This document shows, one piece after another, positions 41,804 through 51,780 of a DNA stretch of 64,000 nt. The position numbers and the translations under genes are program-made. Within the stretch, counting starts at the first letter, position 1; each line of letters starts with the position of its first letter. This DNA is from Deltaproteobacteria bacterium (GTDB lineage: Bacteria > JADJOY01): contig JADJOY010000033.1 of assembly GCA_016713535.1 (NCBI GenBank), positions 62,001 to 126,000 of the forward strand. The letters are read 5' to 3'. The notes under the pieces were generated by a model. That model had not been told where the DNA came from. It searched no databases and worked only from the letters and a program-made list of their open reading frames with translations.

Positions 41804-44800
41804 GCCGCCGGCCGCCGACACGTTCCGCCGCCGCGGGGCTCGCCGCCGCACTCCTCGCGGCGTCCGCGTGCAGCTCGGCCCGCCCGGTGGCTCCGGGCAC
41901 GGACCCGACCGCGACGCTCGCCGGCGCGCCGGTGCGCTCGACCATCGACGGCCTCTTCGACGCGAGCTTCCTCACCAGCCACACCGTCAACGAGCTCTTG
42001 CCCACGCCGTCGCCCGACGGCACGCGGCTGCTCTTCGTGTCGGAGCGCGACGGCCAGAAGGACCTCTTCATCAAGCCGCTCGGCGAAGGCGTCGGCCGCG
42101 GCTCGATCCAGGTCACCTTCCACGCCGCCGACGACACCGATCCGAGCTGGTCGCCGGCCGGCGAGCGCATCGCGTTCTCGTCGCAGCGCGAGGATCCCGA
42201 CGGCGACCTCTACCAGGTGCGCCTTCCAGGCGTGCCGGGGCTCGCGGAGCTGATCGGCGAGCGCTCGGTGTGGCAGCGCGCCGGGGTGCTGACGCGCCTC
42301 ACCGACGGCATGACCGCCGACCGCCAGCCCGCGTGGTCACCCGACGGCGAGCGCATCGTGTACACCTCGCGGTGGAAGAACGAGAGCGCCGAGAACCTGT
42401 GGATCCTCGACCCCTCGAAGCCCGCGTGGCGGTGGCGCATGACGTGGGCCGGCGGCCACGACCCGGCGTGGACGCCCGACGGCCAGTGGGTGATCTACGC
42501 GGTGGCGCGCGGCGACGATCCGGCCGACACCGACCTGTGGGCGATGCGGCCCGAGGACTGCGCCGAGCGCCAGCTCACCGCCGGCACCGCGCTCGACTCG
42601 AGCCCGTCGGTGTCGCCCGACGGCCGGCACCTGGTGTTCACGCGCTTCGCCGAAGACACCAACGGCGACGGCAGCGTCACGCTCGCCGACAACCCTTCGA
42701 TCCAGCGCCTCGACCTCGACACGCGCGCGCTCGCCGACCTCGATGCGGCGCAGCTGCCGGTGCCGGTCCCGCTCACTCCGTCGGACGGCTTCGACGCTTT
42801 CCCGCGCGTCGTCGGCAGCCGCCTGGTCATGGCCTCCGACCGCCTCGCGGTGCGGGGCAAGAACCTCGACATCGTCGAGCTCCCGCTCGAGGGGCTGGTG
42901 CGCGAGGAGCCGACCCGCGTGGCGCAGATGGCGCTCGCGAAGGAGCTCGACGGCCACACCGCGCTCGATCCACGGGTGCGGCTCTTCGCGTACGAGAAGG
43001 TGCTGCGACCCTTCCCGGGAGCGGAGGCGGGGACTGTGGCGGGAGCGGACTCCGCCCCGGCGAGCCGCGCGATCCTCGACGAAGCCCACGAGCGGATCGG
43101 CGAGCTCTACCTCGAGGCCGGCCAGCACACCGACGCGGTGCGGACCTTCGAGGCGCTGGTGGCGAGCGCCGCGCCGACCAGCCTCGCGCGCGCACGCGCC
43201 GAGATCGAGCTCGCGCGCATCCGCCGCGCGGCCGCCGAGGACGATCTCTCAGCACCCGCGCAGCGCCACGACCTCGAGCGTGAGCTCGACGGCGGACTCG
43301 CCGCGCTGGCCGACATCGGCGCCCGCTTCGTCGCCGAGCCCGAGATCGCGGTGCGCGTGGCGACCGAGCGTGGCCGCCACCACCTCGCGCGCGGCGATCG
43401 CGGCGCCGCCCTCGACGACTTCCGCGAGGCCGAGAGCGCCGCGGGAGCCTTCCCGCGGCTCGCCGCGGAGGTGGCGTTCGAGCGCGGCCGCGTCTACGAG
43501 AGCGTCTCGGATTCGCAGGGCGTGATCGGCTCCGACGTGAACCTGCTGACCCGGTACCACGGCGTGTCGCCGTGGGGCGAGCGCGCCGCGGAGCGCGCGA
43601 TCGCTGCGGTGCTCGGCGACGAATCGGTCGTCGACGCACCCGAGCGACTGGCGCGGCTCGCGGCGCTCGCCGACCAGCACAGGAGCGTGCCCGTGCTGCC
43701 GGCGCGCGCGCTGCTGGAGATCGGCAAGGCGAACGCCGAGCAGGGCCGGCCCGAGCGCGCCGAAGAGGTCTACCGGCGCATCCCGAGCGAGTTCCCGGAC
43801 GACGCGGACGAGGTCGCCGAGGCGCGCTTCCGCCTCGCCACCCTCGCCTACGCCGCGGGACGCTGGGACGAGGCGCTCGACCAGTACCGCGCCATCCAGC
43901 GCGAGGTGTCGCCGTCCGACAAGGCCTACGCGCTGGCGCGCCAGGCGTTCGTCCGCAGCGCGATCGAGAAGGGCACCAGCGAGCTCGAGGGCCGCGATCC
44001 GCAGAGCGCGATCGCCACGTTCGTCGGGCTGATCAAGTACGACCCGAGCGTGGTCGAGGCGCACCGCGGGCTGGTGCAGGCCTACGTCGCCTCGAAGCGA
44101 CTGCCCGAGATCCTCGCGTTCTACGAGAAGGAGACCGCGCGCGCGCCCGCCGACGGGGTCGCCGCCTACGCGCTCGGGCTCGCCCACACCTACGAGGCCA
44201 AGCCCGACTTCGACGCCGCGGAGAAGTGGCTGCGGCGCTCGATCGTCCTCGAGCCCCGCAACGCCTACGCCCACCAGACCCTCGGCTACGTGCTCGAGAC
44301 CCGCGCGGCCCAGACCAGCGAGCCCGGCGTCACCCGCAAGGTGGTCGACGCCACGGTGGGCGCCGCCCTCGGCAAGGTCGGGATCTCGACCGGCGACGAT
44401 CGCGGCCGCACCGAGCTCCTGAACCAGGCGCTCGAGCGCTACCAGGCCGCCGCCGCGCTCTCCAACGAGACCCTGAGCCCCGGCCAGCAGGCGGACCTCG
44501 AGCTCAACATCGGCAACGTCTATCGCGCGCTCGGCAACGAGCTGCGCGCCTACGAGGCGTACGAGGCCCGCGAGACCTCGGGGCGCCCCTTCGCCCTCGC
44601 CGAGACCGAGGCCATCTTCCACACCAACTTCGCCAAGGCCGCCGAGGCCACGGGCCACCTCGACGAGGCCGAGACGCACGCGCGCACGGCGCTCGCGTTC
44701 TGGCGCCAGAAGGAAGACCTCGCGCGGATCTACGAGCTCACCGACAGCCTCGGCCTGATCTACCAGCAGCTCGGCCGCCACGACGAAGCCGTCGAGGCCT

Positions 44801-47800
44801 ATCGCGAGGCGCTCGAGCTGAGCCGGCGTCGCGGCGACACCGCGAACGCCTTCCGCGCGCTGCAGAACCTGGCGGTCAACCTCACGTTCTCGGCCGAGGG
44901 CACGGGCGGGCGCGGCAACTGGGCGCTCCTCGACGAGGCGCTCGCGCGCCACGAGGAGGGGCTCACCAAGCTCGGCGGGGACACCGGCTCGTCCAGCGAG
45001 AGCGGCTTCGCGGTCACGAACGTGACCGTGGCGCTCGCGGGCGAGTCGTCCACGGCGGCCACCGGCTTCGACGAAGCGGGGCTCCGGCGCCTCTTCCTCT
45101 CCTTCATCGCGCGCATCCACCGCGACGCCGGCAACCTCGACGAGGCGATCGCCGCCCTCGAGGCGAAGCGCGCGACGCTCGCCAAGCTCGACGTCGACGA
45201 CGCGAAGAAGAACCCGGGTCTCGCCACCGACCACGCGGTGCTGAACGAGCAGCTCGGCGCGCTGCGCCTCGATCAGGGCAACGCCGCCGCCGCGCTCGAG
45301 CCGCTCGATCGTTCGCTCGCCCTCAGCCTGGCCCTGGGCAACGTCGGGGCGGTCGGCGCGCTCAACACGCTGGAGCAGCTCGCGCGGCTCGCAGGTGAGT
45401 CGAGCCCGGAGGTGCTGAGCGAGACGCGCCTCGCGAAGCTCGTCGACCAGGCGGGCCAGGTGCGCGAGCTCGCCGGCGCCGCGGCTGCGGGCAGCGGCGA
45501 TCGCCGGGTGCTGGTCGCGCGCGCATGGAACGCCGAGGCCGAGCTCGCGCGCGTGCAGGTCGCGCGCGACTCCACCACCGGGGGCGCCAGAGGCGCCGCG
45601 TCCGGGGGCACCCTCGCCGCGCGCTTGAAGGACACCCTCGACGCCGCGAGCCGCGACGCCGCGGCGCTCGATCGCGCACGCGGCGCCCTCGATGGCGGCC
45701 TCGCCGCGCTTGGCGCCCCCGCGCCGGACGACCCCAACCCGCTGCGACGCGCACGCGCGATCCTCGCGATCAACCGCGCGCGGCTCGGGCTGCGCACTCC
45801 CGCCGACGCGACCGCCGTGCGCACCGCCCTCGACGCCGCGATCGACGGTCTCGGCGAAGTGGCGAACGACGACCTGCGCTGGCGCGCGTTCGCGGAGCGT
45901 GGCGCGCTCCGCCAGCGCAAGGCCGGCGACGAGGAGGGTGCCGCCGCGGACCTCGGCGCAGCCGGCGTGATCGCCAAGTCGCTGCCGCCGGGCGCGCTCG
46001 AGGCGCTCGACGCGGACGAGGTCGAGGTGCTGTTCGCGCGGCTCGCGCGGCGCGCGCTCGCGGCGGGCCAGGCGAGCCGGGCGCTCATGCTCCTCGACAC
46101 CGCGCGCGCGATCGAGCTCGCCCAGACCGTGGGCGCTGGGCTCACCGAGGGCGCCGGCGCCGCCAGCACGGCCGCGCCGGTGGACGCGAGCGCCGAGCTC
46201 GCCGAGGAGGCCGCACCCCCGAGCGCCACGGCGACGAAGAAGGAGGTGCTCGCGGGATACCGCGCGACGATCGGCGCGTGGCGGGCCCTGCAGGCGAAGA
46301 ACGAGCCGCCCGCGCCGGAGGAAGCGAAGCGGCTGTGGCAGGACGCGAACTCGGCGTTCGCGACGCTGAGCGGCTCGTCGCCCGCGCTCGCGAGCCTGCT
46401 CACCCGTGAGCCGCTCGACCCGGGCGACCTGCAGGCACGGCTCGGCAAGGGCGAGCTGGTGCTGGTGCCCGCGCAGCTCCCGGGCGTGGATGGAGTCGTG
46501 GTCTTCCGCCTCGACGCCGAGCGCCTCGACGTGGTGACGGTCTCCGCCTCGGCGAGCGCCGCCGAGCTCGTCGCGCAGGCGGTCGGTGACACCAAGCCCA
46601 TCGCGATCTACGTCTCGCCGCGGGGCGCGCTCGACCGGCGGACCGGCGGCGCCGCTTCACCCGGGCGCGGCGTCCCGTCCGCGCGGGTCGCGAGCCTCGC
46701 GCACCTCGCCGCGGCACTCGACGCCCGCAACGTGCTGCGCGAGGGCCAGCTCCGCATCGCGCTCGCGCCCTCGCCCGAGCCCGACGCCGCGATCACCGAG
46801 GTGGCCGGCCCGACGGCGGACCGCGAGCGCATCCTGCGCGCCCTCGACGGCAAGCCCATCGTGGAGATCGCGACACCGATCGTCGGCACCGCCGATCCGC
46901 TCGCGCTGCGTCCGGCGCTGCCTCTCGACCCCGGCAGCGTGCGGCGCTTCACCGTCGAGGACCTCGTCATCGAGCCCGCGCGACGCCGCGTGCTCCTCGC
47001 CGAGTCGATCGAGGCGCCGACCCTCACCCGCGAGGCCGCGCTCCAGCTCCTCGCCGCCGCCGGCTTCCCCTCGGTGGTGATCGCGCCCGATCCCGCCGTG
47101 CGCGCGGGCGTGGTGGCGGTGCTCGGTGAAGCGTCGGTGGGCGAGGCGGTGGCGAGCGCGCGCACGAAGTCGCCCGACGCGTCGATCGAGCTCCACGGCG
47201 CGGTCGGCTTCGACGCCGACCAGGCGATGGCGTTCGCCGAGGAGCGCTACGGCGATCAGGTCTCGCAGGGGGTGCGCGCGTACCAGGACAAGCGCTGGAA
47301 GGACGCGGCCGACGCGTTCGCGGAGGCCCTCAGCCTCGAGGTGGTGCTCGACCGCCCCGCCGACCGCGCGCAGCTCCTCTTCCGCCTCACCGACGCGTGC
47401 GCTCGGTCCGACCAGTGGCAGCGCGCCGCCCACTTCCAGGAGCAGGCGGTCGCCGACACACGCAAGCATGGCGACGCCGCGGGGCTCGCCGGCGCGCTCT
47501 TCGACCTCGGCGTGTTCCGATCGCGCGAGGAAGACTGGGACGGCGCCCTCGCGGCACTCGGCGAGTCGGCCGAGCTGTGGGGCAAGCTCGGCCGCGTCGC
47601 CGACAAGAGCCAGGCGCTCGCCACCCAGGGCATCGCCGAGGAAGGCGCGGGACGTTACGAGCGCGCCCTCGGCTACTTCGACACCGCCCTCGGCCTCGAG
47701 GAGACGAGCGGCTCGGCCGAGGGCCAGGGCCGCCAGATCCGCCGCATCGGCCGCATCCAACTCGTCCGCCTCAACCGCTATGGCGAGGCCGAGGCCAGCT

Positions 47801-50076
47801 TCCGCAAGGCGCAGGACCTCCTCGACAAGGCGGGCGACATCCCGGGCTGGATCGAAGCGACGCTCGAGATCGGCCTCGCGCGAGTCGCGGTCGGTGACCT
47901 CACGGGTGCCATCGCCCAGTACAAGGAAGGGCTTCAGGCCGCGCGCGACTCGGACGAGGCGGCGCTGGTCGCCAAGGCGCTCGTCTACCGCGCCGAGGCC
48001 GAGTGGCTGGGCGCCAACTACGGTGACGCGTTCGAGGACCTGCGTGCGGCGATGGAGGCCGCCGAGAAGGCGGGGGCCGAGCGCCAGGTGTTCATGGCGA
48101 AGAACCTGAACGCGCTGGTGAAGTGGAGCCTGAACGACTTCGACGCCGCACTCGACGAAGCCAACCGGGCGCTCGCGATCGCCCAGAAGCTCGGAGAGAA
48201 GGCCGACGTGTCCGCGGTGCGAAACAACCTCGGCATCATTCACCGCGACGCCGGACGGCCCGCCCAGGCGCTCGAGGAGCTCGACCAAGCGATGAAGGTC
48301 GACCGCGCCATCGGCTCGCGCTGGGGCGAGGGCTACGACCTGCGCAACATCGGCATGACGTACCTGAAGATGGAGCGGCTCGACGCCGCCCAGGACACCC
48401 TCGCCAAGGCGATCGAGGTGAGCCGTTCGATCGGCGACCGCGTCAACGAGGCCAAGGCGCTCGTCAGCCTGGGTGACACCCAGCTCGCGCTGCGTCAGAC
48501 GAGCCTCGCCGAGAAGACCTTCACCGACACCACGGCGCTGGCTCGCGAGCTCGGCGTGCGCGAGGTCGAGTGGCGCGCGCTCTGGGGTCAGGGCCGCGCC
48601 GCCCGCGATCAGGGCCGCCTCGACGAGGCGCGCACGGCATTCGAGAGCGCCGTCGAGCTGGTCGAGAGCCTGCGCGCCTCGCTCGAGATCGAGGAGATGC
48701 GAAACGGCTTCATCACCAACAAGGTCGACCTCTACGAGGACCTGATCCGGCTGCTCCTCGAGCGCGGCGAGACGGCGCGCGCCTTCGAGGTCGCCGAGCG
48801 CTCGCGGGCGCGCGGCTTCATCGACCTCCTCGGCAACCAGAAGCTCACGCCGGCCAGGACCGTGAGCCGCGACCTCCTCGACAAGGTGCATGCCCTGGAC
48901 GTGCGGGCCGAGGGGCTGCGCAGCCAGCCCAAGAGCGCCGAGCGCGACCAGGCGATCGCCGCAGCCGAGAGCGAGCGGCGCGACCTGCTCACCCAGATCC
49001 AGCTCGCCGACCCAGCGCTCTCGAGCTTCGTGTCGGTGGCGCCGCTCGACCTCGCCGGCGTCCAGAAGCTCCTCACCAGCGACACCGTGCTGATCGCGTA
49101 CTTCGTGGCGCGCGCCGAGGTGATCACGTGGGTGGTGCGGCGGGACGGCCTCGACGTCGCGCGCACGCCCATCCTGCGCGGCGACCTCGAGAAGACCGTG
49201 CTCGCGTTCCGCGAGCGGATCCAGAAGGTCGAGCCGGTCGAGAACGACTCGCAGGCGCTCTACGACCTCCTGCTACGGCCCGTGGCCGCGCGCATCCCCA
49301 AGGACGCGACCCTCGCGATCGTGCCCCACGGCATCCTCCACTACCTCTCGTTCGCGGCGCTCGCGGACGGCAAGGCGTCGGGCAAGCCCTACCTGATCGA
49401 GAGCCATCCGCTCTTCTACAGCGCGAGCGCCAGCGTCCTCGGCTACACGATCAAGCCCGAGACGGCGCGCCCGCGAAGCGCGCTCAAGGTGCTCGCGATC
49501 GGCAACCCGGATCTCGGCACCCGCGACTTCGACCTGCCGTTCGCCGAGAAAGAGGTGAAGAGCCTCGCGTGGACGTATCCGCAGATCGACATCCTCACGG
49601 GCTCCAAGGCCACCAAGGAGTGGCTGCTCGCGCACGTCGGCGACTACGACGTGATCCACCTCGCGTCGCACGGCGAGTTCGACCCGGTGAACCCGCTCGC
49701 GTCCGCGCTCAAGCTCTCGACCACTTCGGCCGATCACGCCGCCGGCGATCTCTTCGCCCGCGAGGTGTTCGGGCTCGAGCTCAAGGCGACGATGGTGACG
49801 CTCTCGGCCTGCCAGACCGGCCTCGGCAAGGTGGAAGCCGGTGACGAGGTGATCGGGCTGAGCCGCGCCTTCCTCTACGCCGGCACGCAGAGCCTGCTGT
49901 CGAGCCTGTGGCGGGTGTCGGATGTGTCGACCGCCGTGCTGGTCAAGCACTTCTACCGGAACTTCACGCACGAGCCGCGCGCCGAGAGCCTGAGGCAGGC
50001 GCAGCTCCACGTGATGGGCTACTACCCGCACCCGACCTACTGGGCAGGGTTCGTGCTGAGCGGGGATTATCGGTAG
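41800..50076 (+). CDS. Giant lipoprotein: TolB-like propeller, TPR arrays, pseudo-CHAT, CHAT protease
   Basis: This is 2,758 residues from a GTG coupled to the previous gene. The lipoprotein signal is LAAALLAASAC. Residues about 60-390 are a TolB/PD40 propeller (TPSPDGTRLLFVSERDG, DPSWSPAGERIAFSS). TPR arrays span about 425-1540 and 1815-2330. Between them (about 1545-1800) is a CHAT-like domain with no visible His-Cys dyad. The C-terminal CHAT domain (about 2400-2758) has His2624 in HLASHGEF and Cys2671 in LSACQTG, the caspase-like pair. CHAT proteases are activated by partner binding in other systems. Here a membrane-tethered sensor and protease is likely; the substrate is unknown. Long antisense frames inside it are composition shadows. 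Confidence 0.92.
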   Translation: MSRRPPTRSAAAGLAAALLAASACSSARPVAPGTDPTATLAGAPVRSTIDGLFDASFLTSHTVNELLPTPSPDGTRLLFVSERDGQKDLFIKPLGEGVGRGSIQVTFHAADDTDPSWSPAGERIAFSSQREDPDGDLYQVRLPGVPGLAELIGERSVWQRAGVLTRLTDGMTADRQPAWSPDGERIVYTSRWKNESAENLWILDPSKPAWRWRMTWAGGHDPAWTPDGQWVIYAVARGDDPADTDLWAMRPEDCAERQLTAGTALDSSPSVSPDGRHLVFTRFAEDTNGDGSVTLADNPSIQRLDLDTRALADLDAAQLPVPVPLTPSDGFDAFPRVVGSRLVMASDRLAVRGKNLDIVELPLEGLVREEPTRVAQMALAKELDGHTALDPRVRLFAYEKVLRPFPGAEAGTVAGADSAPASRAILDEAHERIGELYLEAGQHTDAVRTFEALVASAAPTSLARARAEIELARIRRAAAEDDLSAPAQRHDLERELDGGLAALADIGARFVAEPEIAVRVATERGRHHLARGDRGAALDDFREAESAAGAFPRLAAEVAFERGRVYESVSDSQGVIGSDVNLLTRYHGVSPWGERAAERAIAAVLGDESVVDAPERLARLAALADQHRSVPVLPARALLEIGKANAEQGRPERAEEVYRRIPSEFPDDADEVAEARFRLATLAYAAGRWDEALDQYRAIQREVSPSDKAYALARQAFVRSAIEKGTSELEGRDPQSAIATFVGLIKYDPSVVEAHRGLVQAYVASKRLPEILAFYEKETARAPADGVAAYALGLAHTYEAKPDFDAAEKWLRRSIVLEPRNAYAHQTLGYVLETRAAQTSEPGVTRKVVDATVGAALGKVGISTGDDRGRTELLNQALERYQAAAALSNETLSPGQQADLELNIGNVYRALGNELRAYEAYEARETSGRPFALAETEAIFHTNFAKAAEATGHLDEAETHARTALAFWRQKEDLARIYELTDSLGLIYQQLGRHDEAVEAYREALELSRRRGDTANAFRALQNLAVNLTFSAEGTGGRGNWALLDEALARHEEGLTKLGGDTGSSSESGFAVTNVTVALAGESSTAATGFDEAGLRRLFLSFIARIHRDAGNLDEAIAALEAKRATLAKLDVDDAKKNPGLATDHAVLNEQLGALRLDQGNAAAALEPLDRSLALSLALGNVGAVGALNTLEQLARLAGESSPEVLSETRLAKLVDQAGQVRELAGAAAAGSGDRRVLVARAWNAEAELARVQVARDSTTGGARGAASGGTLAARLKDTLDAASRDAAALDRARGALDGGLAALGAPAPDDPNPLRRARAILAINRARLGLRTPADATAVRTALDAAIDGLGEVANDDLRWRAFAERGALRQRKAGDEEGAAADLGAAGVIAKSLPPGALEALDADEVEVLFARLARRALAAGQASRALMLLDTARAIELAQTVGAGLTEGAGAASTAAPVDASAELAEEAAPPSATATKKEVLAGYRATIGAWRALQAKNEPPAPEEAKRLWQDANSAFATLSGSSPALASLLTREPLDPGDLQARLGKGELVLVPAQLPGVDGVVVFRLDAERLDVVTVSASASAAELVAQAVGDTKPIAIYVSPRGALDRRTGGAASPGRGVPSARVASLAHLAAALDARNVLREGQLRIALAPSPEPDAAITEVAGPTADRERILRALDGKPIVEIATPIVGTADPLALRPALPLDPGSVRRFTVEDLVIEPARRRVLLAESIEAPTLTREAALQLLAAAGFPSVVIAPDPAVRAGVVAVLGEASVGEAVASARTKSPDASIELHGAVGFDADQAMAFAEERYGDQVSQGVRAYQDKRWKDAADAFAEALSLEVVLDRPADRAQLLFRLTDACARSDQWQRAAHFQEQAVADTRKHGDAAGLAGALFDLGVFRSREEDWDGALAALGESAELWGKLGRVADKSQALATQGIAEEGAGRYERALGYFDTALGLEETSGSAEGQGRQIRRIGRIQLVRLNRYGEAEASFRKAQDLLDKAGDIPGWIEATLEIGLARVAVGDLTGAIAQYKEGLQAARDSDEAALVAKALVYRAEAEWLGANYGDAFEDLRAAMEAAEKAGAERQVFMAKNLNALVKWSLNDFDAALDEANRALAIAQKLGEKADVSAVRNNLGIIHRDAGRPAQALEELDQAMKVDRAIGSRWGEGYDLRNIGMTYLKMERLDAAQDTLAKAIEVSRSIGDRVNEAKALVSLGDTQLALRQTSLAEKTFTDTTALARELGVREVEWRALWGQGRAARDQGRLDEARTAFESAVELVESLRASLEIEEMRNGFITNKVDLYEDLIRLLLERGETARAFEVAERSRARGFIDLLGNQKLTPARTVSRDLLDKVHALDVRAEGLRSQPKSAERDQAIAAAESERRDLLTQIQLADPALSSFVSVAPLDLAGVQKLLTSDTVLIAYFVARAEVITWVVRRDGLDVARTPILRGDLEKTVLAFRERIQKVEPVENDSQALYDLLLRPVAARIPKDATLAIVPHGILHYLSFAALADGKASGKPYLIESHPLFYSASASVLGYTIKPETARPRSALKVLAIGNPDLGTRDFDLPFAEKEVKSLAWTYPQIDILTGSKATKEWLLAHVGDYDVIHLASHGEFDPVNPLASALKLSTTSADHAAGDLFAREVFGLELKATMVTLSACQTGLGKVEAGDEVIGLSRAFLYAGTQSLLSSLWRVSDVSTAVLVKHFYRNFTHEPRAESLRQAQLHVMGYYPHPTYWAGFVLSGDYR

Positions 50077-50135
50077 CAAGGAACCCGCGCCGTGCGCCCG
50101 GGCGTCCTTCCCCGGCGCCGATGACCAACAGCGAG

Positions 50136-50288
50136 TCAGTCCGTGTCGCGGCGTTCCTGGCGATCGTCCCTGCGCTCCTCGCGGGTGTCCTGGCGGTCGT
50201 CGCGGCGGTCCTGGCGCGTGTCCGCGCGGGGACAACCCGCGAGCGTCAGAAGACCCAGGCCGATCATGGCGAGCGTGCGTGGTGTCAT
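50136..50288 (-). CDS. Very small lipoprotein with Arg/Asp-rich repeats
   Basis: The 50-residue product begins MTPRTLAMIGLGLLTLAGC, a complete lipoprotein signal with an LAGC lipobox. The mature 32 residues are almost only Arg, Asp, Gln, Glu and Thr in RDDRQDTREERRDD-like repeats. GGGAGG 5 nt upstream makes the start convincing despite the size. It converges with the CHAT gene. It could neutralise or bind polyanions at the membrane; no family was recognised. Confidence 0.65.
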   Translation of the reverse strand: MTPRTLAMIGLGLLTLAGCPRADTRQDRRDDRQDTREERRDDRQERRDTD

Positions 50289-50518
50289 CGAAGCCTCCCG
50301 CGTCGCTCCGGCAGCGATTCCGTCGATGGCCGACGGCGCCCGGAGCCGCTCCAGGTCGTCAGTGCGAAGCACAGGCCAACGGGCGGAGCGCGCGCGTCCC
50401 GGGCGCGCAAACACGGGAACGGAGGCGTGTTTTCGCTGGCGCTCCAGGCACCGCGACCCTCCCCACGGAGCGCCGCCGTGCAAGTCGGTCGCTCGAATTG
50501 TAGGAACAGCTTCGCGGC

Positions 50519-50911
50519 TCAGGGGTCGCGATCGATGACACCTTCCCAGCGATCGCGATCCGCCCAGAACGGACACTGCGGGCAGCTCTCGCCGACCGGG
50601 TAGTCGGCTGGCGACTCGTGTGGACAGCCCAGGATCTTGGGCGCGATCACCACCGACTTCGCGTCGTGGAGCCGGACGAATCCGAGGACCTGCTCGTGGA
50701 TCTGGTGGTCGTAGCGGACGTCGCGCTGGTGGTTGAACCAGGTCTCCAGGGTCGCGGGCTCCTCGTCCGAGCCCAGGACGATGCCGACCGAGACCTTGCT
50801 GGCGCTGGTGTCGTCGGGGCCGTAATAGCAGACCGTCGCGATGGGGTAGCCGTTGAACCCGCGTCGCGCCTTCTTGCGCAGCGCCTCGATGTGTCGGCTC
50901 TCGAGTGACAT
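50519..50911 (-). CDS. Conserved hypothetical protein with a Cys/His motif
   Basis: The 130-residue cytosolic protein starts at an ATG with GGAGG 5 nt upstream. The middle is a beta-rich region (ATVCYYGPDDTSASKVSVGIVL) and WFNHQRDVRYDHQI. The C-terminus carries CPHES and CPQCPFW, a possible zinc site. I do not recognise the family. It is divergent from the sterol-desaturase-like gene and lies 230 nt upstream of the small lipoprotein gene. Confidence 0.7.
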   Translation of the reverse strand: MSLESRHIEALRKKARRGFNGYPIATVCYYGPDDTSASKVSVGIVLGSDEEPATLETWFNHQRDVRYDHQIHEQVLGFVRLHDAKSVVIAPKILGCPHESPADYPVGESCPQCPFWADRDRWEGVIDRDP

Positions 50912-51018
50912 CCCGTCCTCCCCCCACGCGTTCGGGCCACGACTTGCCCGTCCGCCTGCGAATCGGTAATAGTCATTCTAAATTCAGGAACCAACGTTAC
51001 GCATCCGAGGTCGCGCCG

Positions 51019-51689
51019 ATGAGCCTGGTCACGCTGATCACGATCTGCATGGTGGCGTCGTTCTTCACCATGGGCGGAACCGTGTGGGCCTTCTACACGC
51101 CGGTCGGTGCCAACATCCGCATCCGCCCCGAGCCCGAGCGCAAGCTCAAGGGCTGGCCGGTCGCGATCCGCATCGGGCTCAACAGTCTCTTCTCCGCCGC
51201 GCTCGTCTACGTGCTCGCGCTGGTGTTCCAGCGCTGGTTGTTCTACGCCCACCTCCCGACGTTCGGTCGCCTCGTGTACGAGACCGTCGCGGTGCTGATC
51301 GTCTACGACTTCCTCTACTACCTCCTCCATCGCTATCCGTTCCACGCGTGGCCAGGGCTGCGCGAGGTCCACACCCGCCACCACCTCGCGAAGTTCCCGG
51401 TGGCGTGGGACAGCCTCTACCTCCACCCGCTCGAGACGGCCCTCGGTCTCTTCCTGCTCATGACGTGCGTGTGGATGATCAGTCCCGTGAGCACGTATTC
51501 GTTCGGGCTGATCTTCCTCGTCTACTCGCAGATGAACGTGCTCGTTCACTGCGGGCTCGCGCTGCCCGGCGCGCTCAAGCCGTTCGGCTACATGGCGCGC
51601 AAGCACGACGCCCACCACCGCCACATGAAGGCCGGAAACTTCGCGTCGCTCACGCCGATCTGGGACAAGCTCTTCCGCACCGGGAGTGA
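51019..51689 (+). CDS. Sterol desaturase/fatty acid hydroxylase family membrane di-iron enzyme (stop lost by apparent indel)
   Basis: The protein starts at the ATG at 51019 (MSLVTLITICMVASFF) and has about four membrane helices. It has the family's His boxes for two irons: HRYPFH, HTRHH and HDAHHRHM. The conserved end PIWDKLFRTG is at about 51680. In the same frame no stop follows, and the frame stays open across a palindromic element and antisense to ALDH up to 53676. A TGA in the -1 frame at 51687-51689 is where a normal stop should be. A lost base near here is more likely than a 900-residue read-through protein. It would hydroxylate or desaturate a sterol or fatty acid with O2. Confidence 0.8.
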
Positions 51690-51699
51690 GCAGGAGTCC

Positions 51700-51780
51700 C
51701 CGATCGATCGGAGGGCGTCCCTCGTCGGACGCCCCCAACGTACGCCCTGGGGCGACCGACGAAGCGGCCGCCCTCCAGGC
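51700..51780. repeat. Palindromic element between sterol desaturase and ALDH
   Basis: GGAGGGCGTCC, GGACGCCC and CGGCCGCCCTCC form overlapping inverted repeats immediately before the convergent ALDH stop. It is the same style as the other intergenic elements. Confidence 0.5.

Noticed and set aside
43249-48891. Long minus-strand frames (661 and 744 codons) inside the CHAT gene
   Set aside because: They are composition shadows of the TPR-rich CHAT gene, with no ribosome sites or domains.
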